From assembly GCF_017744695.1 (NCBI RefSeq), contig NZ_JAGIAS010000003.1, positions 868,001 to 932,000 on the forward strand: a DNA stretch of 64,000 nucleotides, in the 5' to 3' direction. Position 1 is the first letter of the stretch. Every line of letters begins with the position of its first letter. The position numbers were made by a program, and so were the translations under genes. Source of the DNA: Dyadobacter sp. (GTDB taxonomy: Bacteria; Bacteroidota; Bacteroidia; Cytophagales; Spirosomataceae). A model generated the notes under the pieces. It had not been told where the DNA came from and ran no database searches. It worked only from the letters and a program-made list of their open reading frames with translations. Positions 44,320 to 53,742 of the stretch are shown here, one piece after another.

Positions 44320-46527
44320 ATGAATTTTCTCCGGCGCATCGCCATTCCCCTGTTGGTGCTTTTCACGCACGCCTTCGGCACTACGGCCCAGAACAAGGTC
44401 ACCATCCCCATCGAAACCGCTCAAAATGCCCTTGTTTTACAAACCGATGCGGACAAACACTTGTCGATTATCTATTTTGGCAAAAAACTGACGCAGGTGT
44501 CAGAATATGATCTGGTAAGTTCCCAAAACCGCCAGCGCGACGGCAATGCCGGCATCTACAATTCGGCCTACACGCCGGCAGGTTCGTGGAACATCTCCGA
44601 GCCGGCTTTGCAGATTACACATGCGGACGGTAACAAATCGACAGACCTTGTTTATATCAATCACCAAACCACGCGCGAAGGCGATAATGTAGCGGTTACG
44701 AACATTCAGCTGAAAGATCCTGTGTATGCCGTAGAAGTGTCGTTGTTTTACAAAACCTATTCACGGGAGAATGTTGTGGAACAATGGAGCGTGATCAAAA
44801 GCGCGGAGAAGGGCGAGATCACATTGAACAAGTATGCTTCCGCAAACCTCTATTTCCCTGGCAAAGACTTCTATCTCACACATTACAATGGTACCTGGGC
44901 GCGCGAGATGAACCCGGAAGAAGAACAACTCACTGCCGGAATCCGCGTACTCGATTCCAAACTGGGTACACGCGCCAACCTCTTTCAGCCGCCCAGTTTC
45001 CAGCTTTCATTTGACAAACCTGCTTCCGAAACCGAAGGCAAAGTGCTGCTCGGCACGCTCGCGTGGTCGGGCAACTTCCGGATGGATTTCGAAGTGGACT
45101 CCTACCATAACCTCCGCCTGATCGCGGGCATTAACAACTATGCCTCCGAATATCCGCTGGCCTCCGGCAAGGATTTCAAAACCCCTTCATTCATTTACAC
45201 GTTCTCCGAAAACGGAAAGGGCGAGGCCAGCCGGAACCTGCACAACTGGGCACGCAAATACCGCATTCTCGACGGCGAAGGCTCCCGCCTCACGCTGCTG
45301 AACAACTGGGAAGCCACTTATTTTGATTTTAATGAAGAAAAATTGTCGGGACTATTCAAAGACGGAAAGAAGCTGGGCGTAGATCTTTTCCTGCTCGACG
45401 ACGGCTGGTTCGCCAACAAATACCCCCGTAACGACGACCGTGCAGGGCTTGGCGACTGGCAGGAAAACATCAAAAAACTCCCGCACGGCATAGGTTACCT
45501 GGTGAAAGAAGCCAAAAATGCGGGGATCAAATTCGGGATTTGGGTGGAACCGGAAATGGTAAATCCCAAAAGTGAGCTCTATGAGAAGCACCCCGACTGG
45601 GTGATCCGCCAACCACAGCGCCCGGAGCATTACATGCGTAATCAATTGCCCCTCGATTTGTCGAATCCGGAGGTTCAGAACTTTGTTTACGGCATTCTGG
45701 ATAAGCTTTTCACCGAAAATCCCGAGATCGCTTATATTAAATGGGACTGTAATGCCATTACGTTCAATGCGCATTCGGCCTACCTCGAAAAGAGCAAGCA
45801 AAAGCAGTCGCAGCTGTATGTCGATTATGTAAAAGGCCTTTACAAAGTCCTCGAAAAACTCCGCGCCAAATACCCGAAAGTACCGATGATGCTCTGCTCC
45901 GGCGGCGGTGGCCGGGTGGATTACGAGGCTTTGAAATATTTTACCGAGTTCTGGCCGAGCGATAATACCGACCCGCTGGAACGCATTTTCATGCAATGGG
46001 AGTATTCCTACTTCTTTCCCGCGCTCGCGCAAAGCGCACACGTGACGGACTGGGGCAAGCAGCCCTTGAAATTCCGTACCGACGTTGCGATGATGGGCAA
46101 GCTCGGGTACGATATTGTGGTGAGTCATTTGAATGAAAAAGACCTGCAATTCGGTCAGCAATCCGTCGCCACTTACAATGCGATCAAAGACGTAATCTGG
46201 CAAGGCGATTTATACCGCCTCATAGATCCGAAGAAAAACGACTTCGCATCCCTGCTTTTCGCAACCAAAAGCAAGGACCGGGCTATTGTATTCTCCTATT
46301 TGGTGAGCAATCGCAACGGTGCAGGTTCCGACATTGCCGTTCGTTTGCAAGGACTGGACGCCGGCAAAAAATACAAAGTACGGGAGCTGAACCTTTATCC
46401 CGACACCAAATCGCCCATCAAAGAGAATCAGGTCTATTCAGGAGATTTTCTGATGACAGCCGGTTTCAATCCTGTTGTGAATTCAAGACGGGCCAGTGTG
46501 ATTTTGGAGGTCTTGGAGGAGAAATAA
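44320..46527 (+). CDS. GH36 alpha-galactosidase, secreted
   Basis: 735 residues. Signal peptide (FLRRIAIPLLVLFTHAFGTTA then Gln), N-terminal beta-supersandwich, then a (beta/alpha)8 barrel with LLDDGWFANKYPRNDD, the nucleophile in YIKWDCNAI, CSGGGGRVDYEALKYF and the acid/base aspartate in WPSDNTDPLERI, and a C-terminal beta domain. Retaining hydrolysis of alpha-galactosides such as raffinose or galactomannan side chains, in the periplasm. The ATG at 44320 is chosen: the frame is open from 44242 but that part is the kup terminator. Not next to a SusCD pair. Confidence 0.93.
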   Translation: MNFLRRIAIPLLVLFTHAFGTTAQNKVTIPIETAQNALVLQTDADKHLSIIYFGKKLTQVSEYDLVSSQNRQRDGNAGIYNSAYTPAGSWNISEPALQITHADGNKSTDLVYINHQTTREGDNVAVTNIQLKDPVYAVEVSLFYKTYSRENVVEQWSVIKSAEKGEITLNKYASANLYFPGKDFYLTHYNGTWAREMNPEEEQLTAGIRVLDSKLGTRANLFQPPSFQLSFDKPASETEGKVLLGTLAWSGNFRMDFEVDSYHNLRLIAGINNYASEYPLASGKDFKTPSFIYTFSENGKGEASRNLHNWARKYRILDGEGSRLTLLNNWEATYFDFNEEKLSGLFKDGKKLGVDLFLLDDGWFANKYPRNDDRAGLGDWQENIKKLPHGIGYLVKEAKNAGIKFGIWVEPEMVNPKSELYEKHPDWVIRQPQRPEHYMRNQLPLDLSNPEVQNFVYGILDKLFTENPEIAYIKWDCNAITFNAHSAYLEKSKQKQSQLYVDYVKGLYKVLEKLRAKYPKVPMMLCSGGGGRVDYEALKYFTEFWPSDNTDPLERIFMQWEYSYFFPALAQSAHVTDWGKQPLKFRTDVAMMGKLGYDIVVSHLNEKDLQFGQQSVATYNAIKDVIWQGDLYRLIDPKKNDFASLLFATKSKDRAIVFSYLVSNRNGAGSDIAVRLQGLDAGKKYKVRELNLYPDTKSPIKENQVYSGDFLMTAGFNPVVNSRRASVILEVLEEK

Positions 46528-46553
46528 GAATCAATTTTAGCAATATTTTTCTT

Positions 46554-46617
46554 AGATCAACAAATTTGTTAATTTAGTATATTTCAATCTATATTATTTA
46601 AACAAATTTGTCGATCT
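46554..46617. repeat. Inverted repeat directly before the DUF4143 ATPase start
   Basis: AGATCAACAAATTTGTT (46554-46570) and AACAAATTTGTCGATCT (46601-46617) are inverted copies with one mismatch in 17. Each contains the palindrome ACAAATTTGT; the two palindromes are 42 bp apart, four helical turns. The right arm ends at the base before the ATG. Candidate operator pair or mRNA hairpin hiding the start. Confidence 0.7.
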
Positions 46618-48075
46618 ATGACAAAATCGATCAAACTCAAACCCATATCCAAAGAGCTCGTATTAAGCAGGCTCCGATTCGAAAATCCCTGGTGGGTCTC
46701 AGGCAAAATCGATCCTGAATATGAGGATATGCACCCCCGGCTGTACTTCGGGCTCCTGCATCAGTTGGTGGCTGAAACCAGCGTAAAAAGGGCGGTTGTG
46801 TTAATGGGCCCCAGAAGGGTCGGCAAAACCGTTATGATGCACCATAGCGCTCAGAAATTGCTGAATGATGGTATTAACCCCAAAAAAATCGCATTCATCA
46901 GCATCGACAACCCTATCTATCTGTATATGGGTTTGGACCAGCTCTTTTCGCTTGTGCGCAAAGCGGTCGCTGACGACAACCTTGACAACTGGTATCTGTT
47001 CTTTGACGAAATCCAGTATCTCAGAGATTGGGAAGTACATTTAAAGGTGATGGTGGACAGTTATCCCCATACCAAAATCATTGTTTCCGGCTCAGCCGCT
47101 GCTGCTTTGCGGCTCAAAAGCAATGAAAGCGGCGCAGGCAGGTTCACAGAATTCATGCTTCCTCCACTGACATTTCATGAATATATTCAGTTAAAGAAAT
47201 TCGACCATCTGATTCGCCCTTCGTCCATCGCCTGGAACGGCAACGTGAACAAATTCTTCACGAGCAGCCATTTAACAGAGCTTAACAAGCATTTCATCGA
47301 TTACATCAACTTCGGAGGTTATCCCGAGGTGATATTTTCGGAAACCATTCAGGCCAATCCCGGGAGATATATCAAAAGCGACATTGTTGACAAAGTACTA
47401 TTGCGCGACCTGCCCAGCCTTTACGGCATTCAGGATGTACAGGAACTCAATGCATTCTTCACAACGCTTGCATATTACAGCGGAAACGAAGTTTCGCTGG
47501 ACGTACTTTCAAAAAGCAGCGGTATCGACAAGAACCTTTTGAAAAAATACCTGGAATACCTGGAAGCCGCATTTCTTGTGAGAGTTGTCCACCGGGTCGA
47601 CGATACCGCTAAAAAATTCCAGCGCGCCAATTTCTACAAGGTTTTCCTGACCAATCCTTCGCTGCGCAGCGCCTTATTCGCCCCCCTCGAAGCTACCGAC
47701 GATTTGTTTGGAAGCATGGTCGAGACCGCCATCTTTTCCCAATGGATACACCGCTATTGGTTCACGCCCTGGTACGCGCGCTGGACTAACGGAAAATTCC
47801 AGGGTGAAGTGGATATGATCGGCCTGGACAACAAATCGCTGAAACCCGCGTGGGCGGTGGAAGTGAAGTGGAGCAACAGGTATTACGAAAGGCCTGAGGA
47901 GTTAAAAAGCGTGCTACAATTTTGTGAAAAGAACAACTTGAAATCAGCCCTTGTCACAACTATTGACAAGGAAGGGACGATAGAAAAAAATGGCATAACG
48001 CTTAACTTCGTCCCTTCCGCTATTTACGCTTATATCGTGGGCGTGAACACGCTGGAAATACGCGGCAAATTGTGA
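46618..48075 (+). CDS. AAA_14/DUF4143 ATP-binding protein
   Basis: 485 residues. AAA-type ATPase with Walker A GPRRVGKT (residues 64-71), Walker B WYLFFDEIQYL and sensor IIVSGSAAAAL, then a DUF4143 C-terminal domain with a nuclease-like fold (AVEVKWSNRYYERPEELKSVLQFC). Such proteins are widespread stand-alone ATPases of unknown function; a helicase/nuclease or defence role has been suggested for relatives but is not shown here. Composition is more AT-rich upstream. It converges on the phosphoribosyltransferase gene with no spacer between the stop codons. Confidence 0.88.
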   Translation: MTKSIKLKPISKELVLSRLRFENPWWVSGKIDPEYEDMHPRLYFGLLHQLVAETSVKRAVVLMGPRRVGKTVMMHHSAQKLLNDGINPKKIAFISIDNPIYLYMGLDQLFSLVRKAVADDNLDNWYLFFDEIQYLRDWEVHLKVMVDSYPHTKIIVSGSAAAALRLKSNESGAGRFTEFMLPPLTFHEYIQLKKFDHLIRPSSIAWNGNVNKFFTSSHLTELNKHFIDYINFGGYPEVIFSETIQANPGRYIKSDIVDKVLLRDLPSLYGIQDVQELNAFFTTLAYYSGNEVSLDVLSKSSGIDKNLLKKYLEYLEAAFLVRVVHRVDDTAKKFQRANFYKVFLTNPSLRSALFAPLEATDDLFGSMVETAIFSQWIHRYWFTPWYARWTNGKFQGEVDMIGLDNKSLKPAWAVEVKWSNRYYERPEELKSVLQFCEKNNLKSALVTTIDKEGTIEKNGITLNFVPSAIYAYIVGVNTLEIRGKL

Positions 48076-48594
48076 TTATTTCAAATAAACCCCTTCCTCT
48101 TCCGCACGACTTAAAACGACCTCCACATGCTCAGTAAGCGTGGTACTCAACGAATACCCCACGTAATCGGCATGAATCGGGAATTTGTGGTGACTGCGAT
48201 CGACTATCACGGCTACCTGAACTTTTTTCATCGGTACTTTCAGGAACGGCTCCAATGCAAATGCGAGCGTACGGCCCGTATTGAGCACGTCGTCCGCGAC
48301 GATCACCACCTGATTTTCGACATTCAATTCGCGATCGAACAGGATCGGACTTTGCTGGTGGATGTTTTTGTCGAAACGGAGCTCGATCAGCTGTGCGTCA
48401 AGCGGGGAAATTTCTGTGAGCTCGGCTACCAGTCTTTTGGCAAAGGCAAAACCTTCGCCGGCGATTCCTGCGATGATAATGCCCTTTTCCTCAAAATTCT
48501 GCTCATATATTTCAAAAGCGATCCGGCGTATTTTCTGGCCCGTTTGGTGGGCACTCAAAATCTGACGCCTGGATACCTTGCTGTTCTGGGTCAT
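48076..48594 (-). CDS. Phosphoribosyltransferase (PyrR-like)
   Basis: 172 residues, type I PRTase fold. PRPP loop VVIVADDVLNTGRTLAFAL is intact, and GIIIAGIAGEGFAFAKRL and VAVIVDRSHHKFPIHADYVG correspond to other active-site loops. The DRSHHKFPI segment and length fit PyrR-type proteins (uracil PRTase and, in many bacteria, regulators of pyrimidine genes). No pyrimidine genes are nearby. Cytoplasmic; last gene of a minus-strand run. The regulatory role is not supported by anything visible here. Confidence 0.85.
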   Translation of the reverse strand: MTQNSKVSRRQILSAHQTGQKIRRIAFEIYEQNFEEKGIIIAGIAGEGFAFAKRLVAELTEISPLDAQLIELRFDKNIHQQSPILFDRELNVENQVVIVADDVLNTGRTLAFALEPFLKVPMKKVQVAVIVDRSHHKFPIHADYVGYSLSTTLTEHVEVVLSRAEEEGVYLK

Positions 48595-48654
48595 TGCGGG
48601 TATTGGTAAGTTAAAATCCTAGCAGCGGTAAAAATAGCAAACCGTCATGCCACT

Positions 48655-49359
48655 TCATAGCGCCGCGAAATTCTTTAACCAATTCGCAAAAGTCAATTCA
48701 TGAAGCGGCAATTCCAGGCTCACAATACCCATTTCCACTTTCGCCTGCCCAATACGCTCCGTTCGGATTTCCATTAATGCCTTTTCATAAGGCTTAGGGA
48801 ACTCCGGATGCGCCTGTATCGCGACCATATTTTCGCCGACCTTAAACATCCCGATCGGGCAATCCTGCGACTCGGCCAGCAGCTTACTATCGGGCGGCAG
48901 TTCCATTACCTGGTCCTGGCACATCATCAAGAGATTGAATGATTGCCGAGCCGGCACCATCCATTCTTCCTGGCTCAATACCTGGAAGTTATGTACGCCT
49001 ACGCACCAGCCCACGGCCGATTTCTCCACCTTTCCGCCCAATGCTTCCGCCAGCATCTGATGCCCGAAGCAAATACCCAGGTACTTTTTCCCGGAATCCC
49101 GGATTTCACGTACGAGCTCCTTCAACCGATGAATCCACGGCTCGTCATCATAAACCGAATATTTGGAACCTGTGCAAACGTACACCTCGCACTCATCCGC
49201 CGAAGCCGGAAAATGCCCGTTGCAAACATCATAAAACGTGAACTCCCAGTCAGGCGCAACCTGTGAAAACAAAGCCGGGAACATTTCCCGGTAATCTCCC
49301 GCGATCGGCAACAGCTCTTCACGTACATGGTCGCATTCCAGCAATCCGACTTTTGTCAT
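48655..49359 (-). CDS. Class I glutamine amidotransferase (GMP-synthase-like)
   Basis: 234 residues. Nucleophile cysteine in YLGICFGHQMLAEALGG, histidine and glutamate in AIQAHPEFPKPYE. Stand-alone amidotransferase of the GuaA-like group (not the PuuD peptidase C26 type, whose elbow differs). It lies 8 bp after a Uma2 gene and four genes after a glutamine-synthetase-like enzyme. In that setting it could hydrolyse a gamma-glutamyl amide; this is inference. Cytoplasmic. Confidence 0.88.
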   Translation of the reverse strand: MTKVGLLECDHVREELLPIAGDYREMFPALFSQVAPDWEFTFYDVCNGHFPASADECEVYVCTGSKYSVYDDEPWIHRLKELVREIRDSGKKYLGICFGHQMLAEALGGKVEKSAVGWCVGVHNFQVLSQEEWMVPARQSFNLLMMCQDQVMELPPDSKLLAESQDCPIGMFKVGENMVAIQAHPEFPKPYEKALMEIRTERIGQAKVEMGIVSLELPLHELTFANWLKNFAAL

Positions 49360-49367
49360 ACTATATT

Positions 49368-49958
49368 TTACTTGTTATCAAAAAGCTGGTTCAGTTCAAT
49401 GGTAAACTCGGGTAGTGTAACCGAGGTCAGCGCCTGACCCACGGTATACGGTTTCAATCCAATGAATTTACCTTCTTCAATTAGTACATACACGAAAACC
49501 ACTTCATCATTCGGCTCAACCAGCCAATATTCCTTCACACCAGATTCCTCATACACGTCAAACTTGTTGTCCATTTCCTTTCTGGTATTGCCCGGAGAAA
49601 GTATCTCAATAATCCAGTCCGGCGCGCCGAGACAGCCTTTTTCATCTATTTTAGTCGGATCGCAAATCACTGAAATATCAGGCTGGACAACTGTGAGAAT
49701 TTCCTTATCAGATTGAACATCAAACCTCGAAAGTCTCACATCGAACGGACCGGCAAAAACCTGGCAATCTCTGTATTTGAGCAATTGCCATATTTCGGAT
49801 AAAAGCAACGCTGAAATTCGCTGATGTCTCGTAGCAGGTGCGGGCGACATTTTGAAGATCTTTCCTTTAATCAGTTCAAGGCGCTCTTCAAACTCCCATT
49901 TTAAATAGTCTGCATAGCTGTACGTACCATTCAAATCCAGTGTGTCGATGCTCTTCAT
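49368..49958 (-). CDS. Uma2-family (DUF820) putative restriction-like nuclease
   Basis: 196 residues with the PD-(D/E)XK pattern of Uma2/DUF820 proteins: VQPDISVICDP, then APDWIIEILSPGNTRKEMDNKFDVYEESGVKEYWLVEP. Family function is unknown; members are often scattered as single genes in Bacteroidota and cyanobacteria. It is inserted between the aldehyde dehydrogenase and the amidotransferase in an otherwise metabolic gene run, so it may be a passenger. Confidence 0.9.
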   Translation of the reverse strand: MKSIDTLDLNGTYSYADYLKWEFEERLELIKGKIFKMSPAPATRHQRISALLLSEIWQLLKYRDCQVFAGPFDVRLSRFDVQSDKEILTVVQPDISVICDPTKIDEKGCLGAPDWIIEILSPGNTRKEMDNKFDVYEESGVKEYWLVEPNDEVVFVYVLIEEGKFIGLKPYTVGQALTSVTLPEFTIELNQLFDNK

Positions 49959-50004
49959 ATCTCAAATTGACTAGTTTCAAATAAAGATAACCCAACAAAC
50001 CAAG

Positions 50005-51390
50005 TTACCCTATTTTCAAATGAAAAGACTTGGGCCGCGTCAATGCCTCGTAACCTACCACCGACAATGTACAGCCACGTCCCGAATTCTTCACGCCCGT
50101 CCACGCCAGTGCGGGGTCGAGGTAATCGCAGCGGTTCATGAACCAGGTGCCGGTTTCGACTCGCTCGCCGATTTGTAATGCCGCGTCGACATCCGAAGTC
50201 CAGATGGAAGCGGTAAGACCGTACTGACTATCGTTCATCAGCCGAATAGCCTCTTCATCGCTGGCGACCGGCATAATACCTACTACCGGCGCGAAAGTTT
50301 CCTCCGTCATAATGTCCATCGAATGATTGACATTCACGAGCACCTGCGGTGCCAGGTAGGGCGTCCCCGACTGGTGCGCCGGAAACAATGCCGGGTCGAT
50401 CAATGCGGTAGCTCCTTGTGCCACAGCGTCATCAATCTGTTTCTGGGCAAAGCTCGCCGCTGATGTTCTCACCATCGGCCCCAAGGTCGTTTCAGCATCA
50501 CGCGGATCACCAAGCACATATGTTTTGGTCAGTTCTTCAAAACCCTTGATAAAATCATCATAAACGGCCTGATGCACATAAATGCGCTCGATTCCGCAGC
50601 ACGACTGACCGGAATTGAAGAAAGAACCGTCCACCAGGTTTTCAACCGCGTCGGCCAGGTTCGCATCCGCGCGCACGTACGCGGGATCTTTCCCGCCCAA
50701 TTCGAGCCCGCCAACGATGAACCGCTCATTAATCGCCTTCTGCACCGCATGACCACCTTCTACCGAGCCGGTAAATGCCACATAATCGATCCGCATGTCG
50801 CCTATCACTTGGGCTACCTGATCATGACTTAAATGCAGATATTGAAATACACCCTCCGGCAAACCCGCGTATTCGAATGCTGCCGCATAGCGCTCGGCGC
50901 AAAGGGGCGTCTGCTGCGCGTGCTTCAAAATCACTGCATTACCCGACATGATGGCCGGTATCACGGAGTTTACAGATGTCAGGTAAGGATAATTCCATGG
51001 CGCCACCACGAACACCACGCCCAGCGGTTCTCTTTTTACAAATCTTTTGAAACCCGGAATTTCATCGACTTCCACATCCGCCAGCGCTTTTTCCGCCACC
51101 GAAATCATATAATTAGCCCGCTCCTGGAAGCCGCGACGGATCTCATTCGCCGTGTAGCGAACAGGCCGCCCCATTTGCCAGGTGAGTTCCAGACCGATTT
51201 CCTCCGCATTATTCAGGAAATATTCGACCGCCTTCCGACAAATCGTCTCGCGCTCTGCCAGCGTCGTTTTTTTCCATTCCTTCTGCGCGGCTACCGCTTT
51301 TTCCAAAGCAGCCTCCACGGCCTGTGCGTTCGCCAGTTCGCGCTCCACATACACAGAGCCATCGATCGGACTTATTGTTTTTTGAGTCAT
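50005..51390 (-). CDS. Aldehyde dehydrogenase family protein
   Basis: 461 residues. NAD-binding AFTGSVEGGHAVQKA, the general base in GGLELGGKDPAYV, the catalytic cysteine in FNSGQSCCGIERIYV and EETFAPVVGIMP are all visible. The ATG at 51390 begins TISPIDGSVYVE; the longer frame upstream runs through low-complexity sequence. Oxidises an aldehyde to an acid. With the glutamine-synthetase-like and SDR genes upstream, gamma-glutamyl-aminoaldehyde or a related aldehyde is a fair guess; not provable from sequence. Confidence 0.93.
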   Translation of the reverse strand: MTQKTISPIDGSVYVERELANAQAVEAALEKAVAAQKEWKKTTLAERETICRKAVEYFLNNAEEIGLELTWQMGRPVRYTANEIRRGFQERANYMISVAEKALADVEVDEIPGFKRFVKREPLGVVFVVAPWNYPYLTSVNSVIPAIMSGNAVILKHAQQTPLCAERYAAAFEYAGLPEGVFQYLHLSHDQVAQVIGDMRIDYVAFTGSVEGGHAVQKAINERFIVGGLELGGKDPAYVRADANLADAVENLVDGSFFNSGQSCCGIERIYVHQAVYDDFIKGFEELTKTYVLGDPRDAETTLGPMVRTSAASFAQKQIDDAVAQGATALIDPALFPAHQSGTPYLAPQVLVNVNHSMDIMTEETFAPVVGIMPVASDEEAIRLMNDSQYGLTASIWTSDVDAALQIGERVETGTWFMNRCDYLDPALAWTGVKNSGRGCTLSVVGYEALTRPKSFHLKIG

Positions 51391-51399
51391 TTTTTGAAA

Positions 51400-51524
51400 G
51401 GGAGAAAAGGAGGAATGGAGTAAAGGGAGGATGAAGAAGGAAGAAAAATCAATCAATGACCTAATGACTCAATGATTTAAACTTTCTTCCCCTTCCTCCT
51501 TCTTCCCTTTCCTCCTTCCTCCAT
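51400..51524. repeat. Purine-rich / pyrimidine-rich imperfect inverted repeat
   Basis: GGAGAAAAGGAGGAATGGAG-type sequence (51400-51444) faces CTTCCTCCTTCTTCCC-type sequence (51484-51524) across an AT-rich loop that contains ATCAATCAATGA. It fills the gap between the SDR and aldehyde dehydrogenase genes and resembles 57740-57785. Confidence 0.65.
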
Positions 51525-52297
51525 TAAAGAGGTGTTACATAAGCCGAGGTAATACCGCCGTCGACCAGGAAGTCGGTGCCGGTAACGAAAGAGGCCTCGT
51601 CTGAGGCAAGGAACAATGCGGCGTAAGCCATTTCCTTCGCTTCGCCGAAACGGCCCATCGGGATGTGTACCAGCCGGCGTTGTTTCTTTTCTTCGGTATT
51701 CAAAAACTTCATCAGCAACTCCGTGCGCAGCGGGCCCGGGCACAATGCGTTCACACGGATATTCTCCCGCGCGTGGATGACCGCGAGCTCGCGTGTGAGC
51801 GCGAGCACCGCCCCCTTGCTTGCAGTGTAAGCAACCTGCGGCGTAGCAGCACCCAAAATAGCCACAAATGAAGCCGTATTAATGATAGAACCGCCACCTG
51901 CGCGCTTCAATGCCGGTATACCATATTTACAACCCAGGAAAACACCCTTCGCGTTGATATTCATCGTCAGGTCCCAGATCGCCTCCTCCGTAGTGACGGC
52001 ATTATCGTCGTCGCTATGCATGATACCCGCATTATTGAAAAGGATATTCAGCTTGCCGAATTTTTCTTCGGTAAATGCCACCGCGGCTTCGCAGTCAGCC
52101 GCTTTGGAAACATCCGAATGCAAAAAGTAAGCCTCTCCGCCGTTTTTCACAATCTCATCGACGGTCTCCTGACCGGCAGCGTCGTTCACATCCGTAACGA
52201 CGATCTTAGCCCCTTCTTTGGCAAATAAAATAGCAGTTTCACGACCGATTCCGCCGCTTCCACCTGTAATAAGCGCGACCTTGTTCTCTAAGCGCAT
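51524..52297 (-). CDS. SDR-family NAD(P)-dependent oxidoreductase
   Basis: 257 residues, classical short-chain dehydrogenase. Cofactor loop ITGGSGGIGRETAI, NNAG in FNNAGIMHSD, catalytic Tyr-Lys in YTASKGAVLAL with an upstream serine (TASF), and CPGPLRTELL. Asp after the second strand (VVTDVND) suggests NAD rather than NADP. Cotranscribed with the glutamine-synthetase-like gene (39 bp upstream). Substrate unknown, possibly an alcohol or amino alcohol feeding the aldehyde dehydrogenase. Confidence 0.92.
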   Translation of the reverse strand: MRLENKVALITGGSGGIGRETAILFAKEGAKIVVTDVNDAAGQETVDEIVKNGGEAYFLHSDVSKAADCEAAVAFTEEKFGKLNILFNNAGIMHSDDDNAVTTEEAIWDLTMNINAKGVFLGCKYGIPALKRAGGGSIINTASFVAILGAATPQVAYTASKGAVLALTRELAVIHARENIRVNALCPGPLRTELLMKFLNTEEKKQRRLVHIPMGRFGEAKEMAYAALFLASDEASFVTGTDFLVDGGITSAYVTPL

Positions 52298-52336
52298 GGG
52301 TTTGATTGGTTATGTTTTTTGGATAGTAACGAGTGA

Positions 52337-53713
52337 TTAAATCTGTTCAAAATACCGCTTCCGCTCCCAGTCTGTCACGGAGGTATCATACGCCCGCTGC
52401 TCGGTTTTGAAAAAATGCGTGTAATGCTCCACCACTTCCTCTCCGAATGCCGCTTTGGCAAAAGGGCTATTCTCAAACAATGCAATGGATTCCGCGAGTG
52501 TGTAAGGTACGCGTGGCAAATGTGCAGCAGCGTAAATATCGCCGATAAAGCATTCGGGCGGCTCAATGCGATTGCGGATCCCGTCGAGGCCTGACGCCAG
52601 CGACGCCGCAAATGCAAGATAGGGGTTGCAATCCGCACCTGGAATGCGGCATTCGATGCGCAGGCTGGAACCGCTTCCTACCACCCTGAAACCCGCCGTG
52701 CGGTTGTCGTAACTCCACGCAAGCCGCGTAGGTGCCCACGAGCCGTCGACAAACCGTTTGTAGGAATTAACCGTCGGCGCATAGAATGGCATTACATCCG
52801 GCACGTGTTTGATCCAGCCGCCAAGGAACCAGCGGAAAATATCCGAGCCCTTAACGGGCCCGAACTGCTGATCGCCGTCGAAGATATTCTTTCCGTCTTT
52901 CCACAAGCTCATGTGAATATGGCTACTGGAACCGGCCTGATCGGTCGCGAATTTCGCCATGAATGTCACGGAAAGGCCCATTGCATCCGCAACTTCCTTC
53001 ATGCACTGCTTGTACACGATGTGGTTGTCGGCCATGGAAAGCACATCCGCATATTTCACATTCAGCTCGTGTTGCCCCAAACCCCATTCACCTTTGGAAG
53101 TTTCGACAGCAATGCCGGAGTTTTTCAAATGCCTGCGGACGGCCGAAGTATATTTTTCGTTCCGGGTCCCTTGCATGATGTGGTAATCTTCAAGGTAATA
53201 TCCCGCAGGACTCAGATTCTGGTAGTTCTGCTGAAATGCCTGTTTATAACTGTTTTCGAGCAGATAATACTCCAATTCGGAAGCAGCAAAGCATTCCACC
53301 CCATCGCCTGCCAGCGAAGCCAGTTGTTTTTTCAACAACGATCTCGGCGCTATCGACTCCAACTGATGCGATTTGTCGTTATGTACATCGCAAATCACCA
53401 ATGCGGTTTTGTCGAGCCAGTCGGCGATGCGCAGGGTAGCGAGGTCGGGCACCAAATGAAAATCCCCGTAGCCGAGCTCCCAGTTGGCATAACGATAGCC
53501 CGGTACCGGCTCCATGGCCATATCGGTCGTGAGCAGGTAATTGCAGCCGTGCGTGCCCGATTTGGAAACCGAATCGAGGAAATAGTCGGCATCCACACGC
53601 TTGCCCATGAGCCGGCCGTAATGGTCCGTAAATGCAACAACAATGGTTTCAATCTCCCCTCCCCCAATCTTGCCCGAAAGTTCATCCAGCGTCAGAAATC
53701 CTTTTTTACTCAT
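52337..53713 (-). CDS. Glutamine-synthetase-family gamma-glutamyl ligase
   Basis: 458 residues, class I glutamine synthetase fold: FTDHYGRLMGKRVDADYF in the beta-grasp domain, ASELEYYLL metal-site helix, GEWGLGQHELNVKYADVL, GSSSHIHMSLW and RIECRIPGADCNPYLAFA. The NxHxEI adenylylation-site tail of true GlnA is not evident. Family members join glutamate to amines (PuuA and relatives). Together with SDR, aldehyde dehydrogenase and an amidotransferase on the same strand it suggests amine catabolism by gamma-glutamylation. It begins the subcluster; a DUF4230 gene lies 29 bp upstream. Confidence 0.88.
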   Translation of the reverse strand: MSKKGFLTLDELSGKIGGGEIETIVVAFTDHYGRLMGKRVDADYFLDSVSKSGTHGCNYLLTTDMAMEPVPGYRYANWELGYGDFHLVPDLATLRIADWLDKTALVICDVHNDKSHQLESIAPRSLLKKQLASLAGDGVECFAASELEYYLLENSYKQAFQQNYQNLSPAGYYLEDYHIMQGTRNEKYTSAVRRHLKNSGIAVETSKGEWGLGQHELNVKYADVLSMADNHIVYKQCMKEVADAMGLSVTFMAKFATDQAGSSSHIHMSLWKDGKNIFDGDQQFGPVKGSDIFRWFLGGWIKHVPDVMPFYAPTVNSYKRFVDGSWAPTRLAWSYDNRTAGFRVVGSGSSLRIECRIPGADCNPYLAFAASLASGLDGIRNRIEPPECFIGDIYAAAHLPRVPYTLAESIALFENSPFAKAAFGEEVVEHYTHFFKTEQRAYDTSVTDWERKRYFEQI

Positions 53714-53742
53714 TAGAAAGGGTTGGTTTAGCGCAGTTTATT

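Noticed and set aside
45352..46203. Long minus-strand open frame inside the alpha-galactosidase gene
   Set aside because: It overlaps the conserved GH36 catalytic barrel and is explained as a shadow frame.
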